This document shows, in pieces, positions 48,241 through 59,039 of a DNA stretch of 64,000 bases. Source of the stretch: Tretioscincus oriximinensis (Eukaryota; Chordata; Lepidosauria; Squamata; Gymnophthalmidae); assembly GCA_022410635.1 (NCBI GenBank), contig JAJVDF010000132.1:1591949-1655948 (forward strand). The letters are read 5' to 3'. The notes under the pieces were generated by a model. The model saw nothing but the letters and a program-made list of their open reading frames with translations. It was not told the DNA's origin and made no database searches. The translations under genes were made by a program, and so were the position numbers. Numbering within the stretch: position 1 is the stretch's first letter; each line of letters starts with the position of its first letter.

Positions 48241-50627
48241 TGAAAGGAAAAAGAATTCATTTCTATTCCCTTTGTCTACCCCATGCATCTGATCCAAATG
48301 TAAAACGAAATTGACCTGGATACTGTTTGCAGACTGATCATAAAGGCCATTTCAAACAGCTTCATGTGGACATTACCAGAGTCAGAGGTGATGCCCCCCT
48401 GCAGCATAATTGCTCAGGGACACAGTGCAAGTCCCCAGTTCTACGCTTTAGAACCAATTCTGTATACAGGGGCAGAAATTACCTGTTTGATGTAATCAAA
48501 GAAGACCAATTCAAATTATGGAATCTTTATCATGTAAATCAAACTTTGTACCTTGGATTATTTTTAATATATCATATTGTCTTCCCAAGATTATCATAGA
48601 TGGAGATTCAAAGTCCATCTCCAAAATTTTTCTTATCTCTCTTGCCTTTGACATGCACATGCCAAGAAAATATTTCTCTGGCTATCCAAAGTGCAATTAG
48701 AATAGCATAAAGCACTGAGGAAAACAGAAAACCAGAAGTTCTTTCTAGTTTTTGTAATTTGTACTTGTATATGGAACCATTTAGATGTAATATTAATGCA
48801 TTACTAAATCAACAGCTCATAATGATGTTATGAATTGATAGGGGGGAGATCTAAATAAACTATTATTTGTTTTTTCTGTTATCTTCCAATTTGTTTAAAA
48901 TTGTTCCCATAGAAGGCAAGGGCTATTTTTCATTATTTTATTTTTATCCTATTGGTCTTATAGTATGAAACACAGAGTTGCCAATTATTTTTGCACTAGT
49001 GCACATAAAAAAAGAAAATTCTGTGTCTTAGGTGTGAGTTATATATTCCTGTACAAAATAATTGTATATTCTATGAAGACTGATTCTTTTTCAGGAGAAA
49101 TATACAGCAACACAAGGGAAATCTTGTACTGGCAGCATAACTGAAGTGGCAAGATACAATATTAGAAAAACAGAGCTACTTTCATTACTGTGATGCTGTG
49201 TGTCAGAATGTCTCTCCTTAATGAACCTGTTTGCAATAAGACTCAGGGTGCAAAGAGGCTATTTAGAGAGCCTATTGTGTCTATAGTGAGTCCTTCAAAT
49301 ATCTTCCCACCATTAGACATGCCGCATTGACCAATTCTGTCCTGATTGCTGTTCTTTTTACTGTCAAGGGACATTCTTGCCCAGACAGACCGATGGATCA
49401 GAAACTGCAGTTCATAAAATGTTTACACTGTACACACAGACACATAGCGATACGAACAGCAAAGTCCCAAATCACACAGGGTATTGAATGCAGTGGTGTC
49501 ATCTGCAAGCTTATGACTTTCCAATATCAACGAAAGGATTTAAGTTAAAGTTGGGCAGCACTTCCTGCCTGTCACTCTTCAACAAAGGCCTTATTCACAT
49601 GCCCTCCTCCCTTTCAGAATTTAGCCAAGATCGTGGCTCACATGGGAACATTTCAGGCAAATGTTCTCTCTGTCACAAGGCTTGGGGCGGGGGGTCTGCT
49701 GAGGCCTTCTCTTAATTGCTGACAGCAGAAAAGGACAATACATGTCATGCCGTCAAGAAGCAAAACTTTGCTGTGAATAAGCAAAACACAGTGTAAGATT
49801 TATTCCTAAGAAGACTGTCCATTGAGCTGCTCAGTGCTGGTAGCAGTAAAGGACAAGGGGTTCCTTCCCACAATAAACCACTGAATGCCGTCTTATGAAC
49901 TGGTCTAGCTGCACCTCTAAGNACAACTGTGAGCACAAAACCCATTATTTCCACAAAACCTACAGATCGAGAGGAGGGTTTCTACCACGCAGAAGAAACA
50001 TACCTGACTCCTAAATGCCATAAATGTTCTAGCTCCATAAATGTTGACTCCTAGCCTCTCCNCCTGCATTTGTCCTGGAAGGTATTGCTCTTTTAAATGC
50101 TTTACTGGTATTTTTAAAAAATAACTAAATGAAATAATAAATATTTGTCTCTGGTTCCAGTAAAAATGCATCCAGCTACCTGTCATTCCTATCATTCCCA
50201 CCAACCAAGTCACAGAGCTGTAGAAAAAACTTTCCATATACCGGGTATTACATGAATAAATGGCTGACAGTGTGATAATAGTTGCATAAGTGTTACTGCA
50301 NTCAATAAGCGAACAATCTAATAAGGCTTCAATCTAATACACTTAAAAGAAGCTTCATAAAGGCTCAGCGGTTTAGCATACAGACACTCCTGTTCTTATC
50401 CCATTTCCTGCCCTTTAATATACTGCTTAGGCAGGATGAAGATACTAATACGGGACAAGAACATCTCAACCCACTTTTGAAGGGACTTTTTATCCTCAGA
50501 GATACATGACGGCAGCCTAAGGATGTTAGGAATGCCAGGCTTCTAAGGGTTGAAGTGTCCCTGCCTCCAGAAGCCATTTGAATCTAAGGAATTTCATTCT
50601 CCAGGCCTTTGCCTAAACATAAAAACA
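48241..50627. other. Intronic DNA with no recognised element
   Basis: Unique-looking; no exon or repeat assigned. Confidence 0.4.
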
Positions 50628-50835
50628 CAAGAGGAACCAGAGTGCCCACCAAGTGATTCTGGAGATTCTCAAGCAGGAGGAGAAAACAAACATTCACTTG
50701 CTCTGAACTTCCTACAAAAGGCATTGAGGGGAAACTCACCTGTCACTCCAACCCAGAGGCAACCACACTAGAAACCATCAATGCACTTGGCCTCCATGAA
50801 TCTGTCTCAACGCTCTCCAAGCTGTAGCTATCACC
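50628..50835 (-). mobile_element. Old CR1 3' UTR fragment
   Basis: Plus strand ACACAAGAGGAACCAGAGTG, ATTCTCAAGCAGGAGG and TCACCTGTCACTCCAACCCA follow the CR1 tail order seen at 33030, with heavy divergence. Confidence 0.55.
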
Positions 50836-50859
50836 ACCTCATTTGAACGTGAATGATCA

Positions 50860-51229
50860 CCAGCATGATTGCAAAGGTGCAGCAGCAGCAGAGAAAAAAC
50901 AAAGTCAATGCTAGAGACGGGAATTGAAAAGAAGAGAACAGAAAACCAAGGTGTACCCACTTATTAATCTAAAAAAGTTGTGGCTCCTTGTAAGTCTATG
51001 ATNAGGTCACCTTTGGAATATCGTAAACAGTTCTAGTCATCATTGTGGAAATGAGAAAATGAATAATGATGCAAATGAACAGACTGAAATGTTAAGGAAC
51101 TTGAACAAAATCCTTGTGAAATGTTTGGGTCTCTTCAGTTTTGAAAGAGGGCTTTTAAGAGGACCCAGTTGCATGATATAAAATCATAAATTATTTTCTT
51201 AACAGCTGATGGCCGGAAGAGTCAGGCCG
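50860..51229 (+). mobile_element. Old CR1 LINE fragment, ORF2 C-terminal part
   Basis: GGTGCAGCAGCAGCAGAGAA, GGTCACCTTTGGAATATCG and TCTTCAGTTTTGAAAGAGGG correspond in order to the AAAKKAN, RPHLEY and FSLERRRLRG segments of CR1 ORF2. No frame is open. Confidence 0.55.
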
Positions 51230-52313
51230 GGGTGATCCCGGAAATTATAGACCNATCAGTTTAACATCAATTCCAGGTAAACTGTTGGAAACCATAATTA
51301 AGGACAAAATTACTAAACACATGGANAAGCACGCATTGCTGAATGAAACTCAGCATGGCTTCAGCAAAGGTAAATCATGCCTTACCAACTTGCTAGAATT
51401 CTTTGAGAGTGTTAACAAACATGTNGATAAAGGGGATCCAGTTGATATTGTCTATCTAGATTTTCAGAAGGCTTTTGATAAAGTCCCTCATCAAAGGCTT
51501 CTAAAAAAGCTCCATACTCATGGTATAAGAGGACAGACTTTGTCCTGGATTGGAAACTGGCTAAAAGATAGAAAACAGAGGGTAGTATTAAATGGACAGT
51601 TCTCTGAGTGGAAAGAGGTCAGAAGTGGGGGACCCCAGGGATCTGTACTGGGACCCTTGCTTTTCAACATATTTATAAATGATCTGGATGCCGAGGTCAA
51701 TAGTGAAGTAGCCAAGTTTGCTGACGACACTAAACTGTTCAGGGTAGTNAAAACTGAAAATGATTGTAAGGNNCTCCAGAGNGATNTATTGAAATTGGGT
51801 GAGTGGGCATCNAAGTGGCAAATGCACTTCAACTTAAGCAAGTGCAAGNTNATGCATATTGGGGCNAAGAACCCAAAATACTCCTACCACCTGATGGGAA
51901 CCAAGCTTTCTGTGACCGAGCAAGAAAAGGATCTTGGGGTGTTAGTGGACAATTCAATGAAAATGTCAACCCAGTGTGCAGCAGCAGCAAAAAAGGCAAA
52001 TTCCATGTTGGGGATAATTAGGAAAGGAATCGAAAACAAGTCAGCAAATGTTGTTTTACCTCTTTATAAATCTGTGGTGAGGCCACACTTGGAATACTGT
52101 GTTCAATTCTGGTCACCACATCTCAAGAGAGATATTTTGGAACTGGAGAAGGTGCAGAAAAGGGCAACAAAAATGATCAAGGGTCTGGAGCACCTCCCTT
52201 ACGAAGCAAGGCTGCAACGTCTGGACCTCTTCAGCCTTGAAAGGAGACGTTTGAGGGGTGATCTGATTGAAGTGTACAAAATCATGCATGGGATCAACAG
52301 GGTGAATAGAGAG
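51230..52313 (+). mobile_element. CR1 LINE, reverse-transcriptase part of ORF2, cut at both ends
   Basis: A mostly continuous frame encodes GNYRPISLTSIPGKLLETII, then QHGFSKGKSCLTNLLEF, DIVYLDFQKAFDKVPHQRLL (motif A), GGPQGSVLGPLLFNIFINDL (motif B) and KFADDTKL (motif C, catalytic Asp pair), then LERRRLRGDLIEVYKIMHGI. These are the boxes of a CR1-clade reverse transcriptase in correct order. Endonuclease and 3' UTR are missing: the left edge abuts an older CR1 piece and the right edge stops at GTGAATAGAGAGCT. It is the same subfamily as 36180-37132. Several N bases lie at 51768-51866. It is a non-functional remnant, though the frame is better kept than in the minus-strand copy. Confidence 0.93.
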
Positions 52314-52420
52314 CTCTCTTGGAAGAGCTCATCAACCAGGGTGACCAAGTCAGTTTTTGTGCTATAACCAGACCTGAAGTCAGGCTGAAATTAGTCTAGG
52401 TAATTCATTTCTTCCAAATA
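52314..52420 (-). mobile_element. Antisense fragment of a different LINE reverse transcriptase
   Basis: On the minus strand it translates as FQPDFRSGYSTKTDLVTLVD, ELFQE, matching the conserved QSGFRxGxSTxTAL...DDL segment of LINE reverse transcriptases outside the CR1 type next to it. An in-frame stop precedes it. It joins the CR1 copy exactly where that copy is cut. Confidence 0.65.
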
Positions 52421-52625
52421 GAGGAGGAGGAAGAGGGGGGGGAAAGAAAAAAGAAAAAANAAAAAAGAAAGAAGAAANAANAAANAAGAAGGAGAAGAAG
52501 AAGGAGAAGGAGAAGACGAAGACGAAGATGAAGACGACGACGACGACGAAGACGAAGACGAAGAAACTGGTACTTATATCCTTCTTCCCCAAAGGGACTC
52601 AGATTGTCCCACAGTGCATAAGCAT
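52421..52625 (-). mobile_element. SINE family B 3' end with expanded purine tail
   Basis: Plus strand AAACTGGTACTTATATCCTT, CTTCCCCAAAGGGACTCAGA is the reverse complement of the Bov-B-like SINE end (GAGTCCCTTTGGGGAAGAAG). The normal CTT tail has grown into the purine tract at 52424-52565. The SINE body is missing. Confidence 0.65.
52424..52565. repeat. Long purine-rich GAA/GAC microsatellite
   Basis: About 90 bases of almost pure purine (52424-52514, with several N) give way to GAC/GAA units (GACGAAGACGAAGATGAAGA). Such mirror-like purine tracts can form triplex DNA; instability is likely. Confidence 0.9.
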
Positions 52626-53260
52626 TCATATCATAGTGGCACAATAAAACCACAATTAGTGCTATAACGAGAAAAATAACTCTTGAAATGTTTATTCCCA
52701 GAATAGGGTAGGGCAGGCATTTATCTTTCTGGCTGCTGCTTCAGGCCCATGGCACCAAGCTAAAAGGCAGCACACATGTGCAGAGCCCNAAACTGGAAGA
52801 TGCACATTCACAGTACCCACTATGCAGGCCAGACAGAAACAAGCACTTGCCCTCACCCGGGAGTCACTGGTGTGGCTGTTATGTTGTTATACAGCCAGCA
52901 AGTGGAAATTATGAAATTCAAAATATCACTATTGACTGTCATGTGAACAAGGCTTGACTGTGCTTTGAAAAGTTTAATCATTTCGATCCAACCTGTCCCA
53001 GGCCAAGAATAGCAGCTTCTGGAAGCAACACAAAGGCACCATAATGCTTCCATGTTCACAACACTGAATCCCTGCTGAAGGCAACATCTTCACACGTGAG
53101 CAGTTGNTCCAAGTCCCATCGCTCACATGTTGTGTCTGGTATACAAGGGCCAAACAGGACCATCTGCAAAGGCAAGTGTGCCCAGCTTGTGCTGGGATTT
53201 TGAAATAATGTTCAAAGCGTACATGCAAGGAGAAGAAAAACAAGTGAGCCACATTCAGGT
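52626..53260. other. Intronic DNA with no recognised element
   Basis: Unique-looking; short frames only. Confidence 0.4.
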
Positions 53261-53442
53261 GTCAGCTGGGTGACCTTGGGCCAGTCACAGTTCTTTGAAC
53301 TCTATCAGCCCCACCTACTTCACAGGGTGTCTGCTGTGGAGAAAGCANCAAAAGCTATGTGCGCCACCCTATGGTGGGCCACACTCAAACCTTCGGGTAT
53401 AGGGCAGGATATAAGTACAAATAAATAAATAAATAATAAATC
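53261..53442 (+). mobile_element. Sauria-type SINE (family A), head missing
   Basis: GTCAGCTGGGTGACCTTGGG, CCAGTCACAGTTCTTTGAAC, then GGTATAGGGCAGGATATAAG and AAATAAATAAATAAATAATA match the body and tail of 29079-29342 without the tRNA-like head. Confidence 0.8.
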
Positions 53443-53752
53443 TATATCTTGAACTATATTCTGGAATAAAGCATGGAAGTTCTGGAATAAGACAACCTAG
53501 ACAGTTCTTTTTTTCTGGAATATCCAAAAATAGTGGAGTAAATAAACGGTATCTGGATGCAGGCTAAGATAGATGAGTTCACAATGAAATCCCCACTAAA
53601 GCTTCACACAGATTAATTTTTTCATTGTTAAATGGAAGTGTAAAAAAAACCATAGAATTTAGCCTACCTGGAGCCTATTCAGTTATGGTGAATAGTCTAT
53701 TTTAGCAACAAATTATTATACTAGTAATTTGAGGTGCCNAATGTCTTTTGAT

Positions 53753-53968
53753 AGGCTGACCAGATGACCCCTTCTGGGGGGAGCTTGAAAACCCAGTTTT
53801 GGGGTGTCTCCCAGGTTTTTTTGAGGATTTTTTTTCCTAAAAAAAAACACTTTTTAAAAGTTTTTATTTATTTATTTATTGGTTTTTCCTCAGAAAAAAA
53901 TGGGAGGGACCCCAAAAATGGGTTTTCTAACACTCCCCCTCCACAAAGGGGGTCATCTGGTCAGCCTC
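53753..53968. mobile_element. hAT-like MITE A, copy 2
   Basis: Ends read AGGCTGACCAGATGACCCCT and GGGGGTCATCTGGTCAGCCT. An exact 8-bp duplication CTTTTGAT (53745-53752 and 53969-53976) flanks it. T-rich and A-rich inner arms and a TTTATTTATTTATT run lie inside. The 8-bp duplication supports hAT. Confidence 0.88.
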
Positions 53969-53976
53969 CTTTTGAT

Positions 53977-54589
53977 CTGCTCTCACTCTTCTGGAATTCC
54001 CATACCACACACTTCACTAATCATATTGGTAACACTGGACTACATTTGTAAAAGAGAATCGCAGTGCTTTGTGTGTATCAGGCTGCACACAAACAAACTC
54101 AAATGACCAATGACACCAACGTTGTTTTAAAACTTTTGTCCTTTCCTGCATAATAAAATACATTTTGAAACACTGAAAACATTTAGAAACCTGTCATGAA
54201 TCAGAGGAATTCCCTTGCAAACTCCCGTTCCTCTCTCCAACAATGAGCCACTGAATTTGCCCTGAATTTGAAGCGTCGACGTTCTAAAATGCAAAGTGTC
54301 TCATTCTGAGGCAGTTCCACAACAAAACCATTTCTATGTGTCAACACAGCCCTTCGTCTTGTTTGAAACCTTATCCCGACAGAAAATGTTTTTAAAACTC
54401 TAATCAAATCTAATTATATCCTCATTACTAGCCTCACAAATGCACCCTTCCATCGGTCGTATGGCTCAATAGTCCACAGATGTTCTGCCACTTCCAGTCA
54501 ACCAATAAAAATGAGTGGATCACCCTCTTGGCAGGGTGGGATTCACAGAGAGAATACCCAGATTTATACAGTGAGCAAAATCTAATAGG
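53977..54589. other. Intronic DNA with no recognised element
   Basis: Unique-looking sequence between a MITE and a candidate conserved block. Confidence 0.4.
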
Positions 54590-54905
54590 CAGCTCCTGTC
54601 TGAAGAAATCACATTAAAGTTTCCCAAAGGTCTCCAGCATAATTTTGTTTGACCTTTAATTAAAAAGACCAGCACAACTGGGCCCCTGGGTCATCACTTA
54701 AGACAGGTTTCATGGTACATTTATAAACGTGCATTTGCACACTTTGCAGGGAATGCAGAGAATCAACACGACACCTACACAAGTTCATCAGTAAGTTATA
54801 TATTCACTTCACCGTAAACTAATGTTTCTTTAGCAGAGGCTTTGACGAACGCTGCAGCCGGGTCTCATTTATTCCACTACAGTCGTATATTCTGGAAAGA
54901 AGCGT
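54590..54905. promoter_or_regulatory. Candidate conserved non-coding element
   Basis: A repeat-free block with TTTGACCTTTAATTAAAAAG (54649), a nuclear-receptor-like GGGTCATCACTTA (54688) and CATTTATAAACGTGCATTTG (54718). The style is that of a regulatory element; no alignment is available. Confidence 0.3.
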
Positions 54906-55285
54906 AGATATTCCAGAATAAAACAATCCCCCCCCCCCAGAATAGTCTGCAATTTTCCATTGTAATGGAACAAGTAAATGATTCAGGCAAAGTCACAGAG
55001 GTGGCAAAGGGGGATCAATTTTTTGCTTATTTATGTTTTAAATATATATTTTTTCTAGCCGTTACAAGAGAAAGACAAGGAATTTAAAGCTGTTCATTGG
55101 GAACATACAGCTGAAATGGCAAAACAGGCAATCAGCTTTAGAAAGGATAAAGCAGACTTAAAACTAATAGAAAGCTGCTCATGGTGTGATTTATACTCCA
55201 GCTGTCGTCACCAATTTGTTTCATTCAGAGAAAATGTAGCCCATCCGCGAGGGAGCAGGTAGGCACTGGGATCCTGTATACTACT
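54906..55285. other. Intronic DNA with no recognised element
   Basis: A C run lies at 54928-54937; otherwise unique-looking. Confidence 0.4.
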
Positions 55286-55431
55286 AGGCTGACCAGATGA
55301 CCCCTTTTTTGGGAGGGTGGAAACCTGGTTTCGGGGAAAAAAATTCCTCAGCAAAAAATGGGGGGCACCTCAAACCCTGGTTTTCACACACACACACACA
55401 CACACCCAAAAGAGGTCATCTGGTCAGCCTA
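55286..55431. mobile_element. hAT-like MITE A, copy 3 (internally shortened)
   Basis: Ends AGGCTGACCAGATGACCCCT and AGAGGTCATCTGGTCAGCCT. ATACTAC occurs just outside both ends (55278-55284 and 55433-55439). A CA run (55385-55405) replaces the C-run of the other copies in the right arm. Confidence 0.88.
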
Positions 55432-55450
55432 GATACTACAGAAATACATT

Positions 55451-55566
55451 ACTTGCCCAACACCATACCTGTAACGATAGAAAAGATACACAAGTAATAA
55501 CAATAACAATTACTTGCCCAACACCATACCTGTAACGATAGAAAAGATACACAAGTAATAACAACA
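55451..55566 (+). repeat. 61-bp tandem duplication
   Basis: ACTTGCCCAACACCATACCT begins a unit at 55451 and again at 55512. Each continues through GTAACGATAGAAAAGATACA to AAGTAATAACAA. The copies look identical over about 55 bp, so the event is recent or is an assembly effect. Confidence 0.92.
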
Positions 55567-55636
55567 ACAATAATAATATAATAATATAACAACAACAACA
55601 ACTAATATTATTATTATTATTATTATTAATATTAAT

Positions 55637-55670
<34 letters not shown>
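55560..55670. repeat. AAC/AAT microsatellite
   Basis: ACAACAACAATAATAATATA passes into ATTATTATT and then AATAATAAT, giving a self-complementary AT-rich stretch. Confidence 0.92.
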
Positions 55671-55672
<2 letters not shown>

Positions 55673-56698
55673 AAACTGCCTTCTATGTGCACAGTTCTAT
55701 GAGTTTTGTTTAGAGCAAATTAGAAAAAATTACGGTAATCAGCGATAGAGCAATAAAGGCCGTGACGATTGAATTATAGGAGTAACAAATAAGCCAATGT
55801 ACCGTGGAATTATGAGAAGTGATTCATATTCAGTTAAACTGAATTTCCAGAACTTGGTTTCAAAATATCAAATGCAGATGTTGTATATAACCATAATCTT
55901 GGGAAGAGTAAATAAGACATGCTGCACACTGTACACCATAAATCTCATACTTAACTTACCATGCAAATCGACTCCAAAACAAACATAATTTTCAAATCTC
56001 CTCCTTCCCCACAAAGTANTCATACAACTAACTAAATAAACTTCTCACATTCTGACTATCTAGTATGAAGAACGTGTTGCATTTATTCTAGTATCAAATG
56101 AAGATCAAACATTTTATGTACTAAAACCTTGGTAAGAACTAAGCATTCGATGATTCAATGTTTTATAGAACCAAATCCATTAGCAGCTAACTCAGAGACA
56201 AATTTGGTAGAATCCCATAAGTCACATGTGGAGTAGAAAGTTCTCCAATTGCATAAATTAAAGTCCTTCTGCATGAGGAAGAATTTGGTGCCCCCTTGAA
56301 GAGCTGATTTGAAAGTCTGAAATAGGAAAAGGTTTAAAAACCAGCTGTTTTTTAAGAACCCAGCCCTTGCAAATAAGAAAAATCCATTAGATTATCGAGT
56401 TCATATCTCACTTNATTCAAATTTACTAACTAACTTGCAGCCTTTAATGCGCATATTATGCAAACTTTTGGGAAAAGAATTTAATTTTGATCATTTATCT
56501 GAACATGAATACATCTATTTCAGAATGTACAAAACTACGTATGCTCTTAAGACATTTGTGTCTTTACTTTGCTCTCTTCAAAGTATGTACCATTTTGCGT
56601 TTTACAACTCTATTTATTTCATTCATTATGTTCATTCAGTTAAATGAAGTTTTTTTAACTTCTATCTAGATTCAGCACATTTCTAGATTAACCTCTCT
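55671..56698. other. Intronic DNA with no recognised element
   Basis: AT-rich and unique-looking. Confidence 0.4.
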
Positions 56699-56814
56699 TT
56701 CTCTACCTATCTATCTCCCTATCTATCTCCCTATCTATCTCCCTATCTATCTCCCTATCTCCCTATCTCCCTATCTATCTCCCTATCTCCCTATCTCCCT
56801 ATCTCCCTATCTCC

Positions 56815-56847
<33 letters not shown>

Positions 56848-56848
56848 A
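56699..56848. repeat. CTAT/CTCC compound tetranucleotide satellite
   Basis: Alternating CTATCTAT and CTCC units form a higher-order CTCCCTATCTAT pattern, then shorter CTCCCTAT units, then a pure CTAT run to 56847. Confidence 0.95.
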
Positions 56849-56884
56849 ACATGTCATATGCCTTTGCCTATAAACAGATGGGTT

Positions 56885-57090
56885 TGCAGGTCCAGGCATC
56901 AGCACCTCCAAACCTGGTCCAGCTCCACTTTCAAAGTTTGCAAAAGCTTCAAATTCTGAGGAATGCACAAGTTGTAAAGCTCTGAAACTTACATAAACTT
57001 CAAAACCTTTCAAAGATGAAGCTGTGGTGTTTCCACTGTTTCTTATGCAATCTTTGACCTAGAGATAGAGCACACCTAGAGCACACATCA
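56885..57090 (+). repeat. Dispersed repeat pair, copy 1
   Basis: It starts TGCAGGTCCAGGCATCAGC, continues through TCAAAGTTTGCAAAAGCTTC and GATGAAGCTGTGGTGTTTCC, and ends GCACACATCA. The same order of words occurs at 58284-58475 in the same orientation. Family unknown; no coding motif. Confidence 0.8.
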
Positions 57091-58030
57091 GGCGCAACGT
57101 TGGAGCGACATGGACATGGGCTCATTGGAGGAAAGGTTGGTTGGTGCTTGTGTTGGATGTACGNTTCACCTAGACTGCAGAAACAAGTCAGGTACACTGT
57201 GTTACTGCCAGGGTGAGACCCCAGGCTTCACAGTACAGGAGGCAATTTGTGACCAAGGGCCCAAACAAACTGGAACAGGCAAGTTGACCCACCACAGGGG
57301 ACATAAGGGTGGACATGTCCTTAATTTCCCCTAACTATTCTCTTCATTGCAATAGCTACAGCATCACGTTAGCAAGCCCAAGCAAAATTATTACATATGT
57401 GGAGTTGAGAACAACATTAAATATTTTTATTTTTATTCTTTTATTGGATACGTACAGCCCTGAGATTACAATACTGAGTGGTATAAAAATGAAGTAAATA
57501 AATAAATGTAATTTTAGAAAGTGCATTCATGAACTGGACAAAACATAACCAGTACTCAGTGTCAAAAGGTACACAGCAAAGGTGACAATCAAGTGACCGT
57601 CTGGCAGTTATCGCGTGTAAATATGACTGGCCAGAATATCCAGGACGCTCCAGCTGTTTTGAACAGTTTTAACAGTGCAAAATGGCTATAAATTCAGTTT
57701 AAACAGCAAATTAAGTGAAATTTATGGATGGTGTTCATTGCTGAATTGTCATATGGCAGCTGGTGAAGCTTGTTCTAGAAAAAATACTTTAGAAACAATG
57801 TAAAAATTCTACAAAGTTTATTTTAATAATAGACTGTAGGATAGTATGCATAGAAAACAATCTAGCTGGAAGGAACAATAAAAAAGCAAGATTTTAATGC
57901 ATTTCCTGCTCCTTCCTTAGGAAATCATAATGGATATAAATTTTAATAGTTCTTTTTTGCTCTGAACTACCACCTTCTTAACTCTTAACTCTTAATCAGA
58001 ATTAGAGATTAATAAAGAAAAATTGTACGT
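57091..58030. other. Intronic DNA with no recognised element
   Basis: An old repeat tail may end at 57510 (CCCTGAGATTACAATACTGA then GTAAATAAATAAA); otherwise unique-looking. Confidence 0.4.
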
Positions 58031-58140
58031 GGCATGAGTCTCCCTACCCTTGAAAATCCATTGCTTGTGAAAAAAGCTCATGCTATCTACTTTTTATAGT
58101 TGATCTCTTAAATCCTACAAGACTCCATTGCTAAAGATTC
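58031..58140 (+). repeat. Degenerate Penelope-like tail
   Basis: GAAAAAAGCTCATGCTATCT followed by CCTACAAGACTCC resembles the GAAAGCTxATGC...ACAAGACTCC tail remembered from amniote Penelope-like repeats. GGCATGAG at 58032 may be the remains of an inverted partner. Much older than the copy at 58699. Confidence 0.45.
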
Positions 58141-58283
58141 TGATTGAGACTAACAGTTGCTTCCTTGAGTTCTGTCACCATGGAAAGCACCAAATTCAGA
58201 TGCACAAAGTTGAAATCTATCAGCCTCTCCAGGTGCAAAACAGGCATTCAGTCTACCAGTGGACCTATTTGGAAAGGTCTGCA

Positions 58284-58475
58284 TGCAGGTCCAGGCATCA
58301 GCCCTTCCTAACCTGGTGCCGCAGCTCTACCTTCAAAGTTTGCAGAAGCTTCAGGTTTTGAAAAAATGCAAGCTCTGAAACGTACATAAACTTCAAAAGG
58401 TTTTAGAGGTGAAGCTGTGGCATTTCCATAGTTTCTCCTGCAGTCTTCGTCATAGAGTCTCATCAGCACACATCA
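58284..58475 (+). repeat. Dispersed repeat pair, copy 2
   Basis: TGCAGGTCCAGGCATCAGC, TCAAAGTTTGCAGAAGCTTC, AAACGTACATAAACTTCAAA and GGTGAAGCTGTGGCATTTCC repeat 56885-57090 in order with about four in five bases alike by eye. Confidence 0.8.
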
Positions 58476-58698
58476 TGCTGCTAACTTTCATTGGTGTTAC
58501 AAGACCTTCTAGCTAAAAACTACGAGAAAATGTTTTTCTTCCACCCAATTCTGTAGTCTCAAGGCAGTTAGCAATTTAAAAAGGGAAGAATTTTCCTTCT
58601 TCTCCATCTTATGTTTCTTCTCCCTTCTGCAGACCAAGAAAGATGATTTGTAAGTCCAGCAATTTTCCAGATGACATTTTCAGAAACACAAAATATCA

Positions 58699-59039
58699 GT
58701 TTAAGAGAAATAGCTGCGTTAGTCTAGTAGAAAGTCCAACAAAGGGGCTAGGAGCACCTTATTCTGGGTTATATCTTGGGACAAATCTTGGCCAACCACA
58801 TGCCAGTGTAGACTATGGCAGGCCCCATTTGGGGCCTACCATAGCTTACACTAGCATGTAGGTGNCAAGCTCCTATTTCAAGGTATAGTCCAGAATAGGG
58901 CTCAATGGGAAGAGGGCCTTAGAGACACGTCTACTTCTTCAGGTGCACCTGAAGCATCTGTAGAAGTAGATGTGTCTACAGAAGCTGATGCCACCTACTT
59001 TTCTACTGAGTCTCTAAGTGCGACTAGCCCCTTTGCTGG
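58699..59039. mobile_element. Penelope-like palindromic retroposon (copy 4) with a nested MITE
   Basis: The left part 58699-58757 reads the family on the minus strand and includes the tail (AAGAGAAATAGCTGCGTTAG). The right part 58917-59039 contains both core arms joined at TTCAGGTGCACCTGAAG. A perfect 11-bp duplication ACAAAATATCA (58688-58698 and 59040-59050) flanks the whole. The MITE at 58758-58900 sits inside the left arm. Both hammerhead-like cores are partly eroded (CTACAGAAGC in place of CTACGAAAGC). Confidence 0.8.
58758..58900. mobile_element. Palindromic MITE B nested in the Penelope-like repeat
   Basis: Arms 58758-58828 and 58829-58900 are reverse complements at roughly four in five bases, meeting at GGCCCCATTTGGGGCC. 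The ends read CCTTATTCTGG and, inward from the right, CCCTATTCTGG. A possible target duplication (CCTTA left, CCTTA at 58917) is uncertain. A diverged copy lies at 16944-17118. No coding capacity; superfamily unknown. Confidence 0.7.

Noticed and set aside
56699..56848. Regularly spaced repeat that might suggest a CRISPR array
   Set aside because: It is a simple tetranucleotide satellite without unique spacers, in vertebrate DNA.
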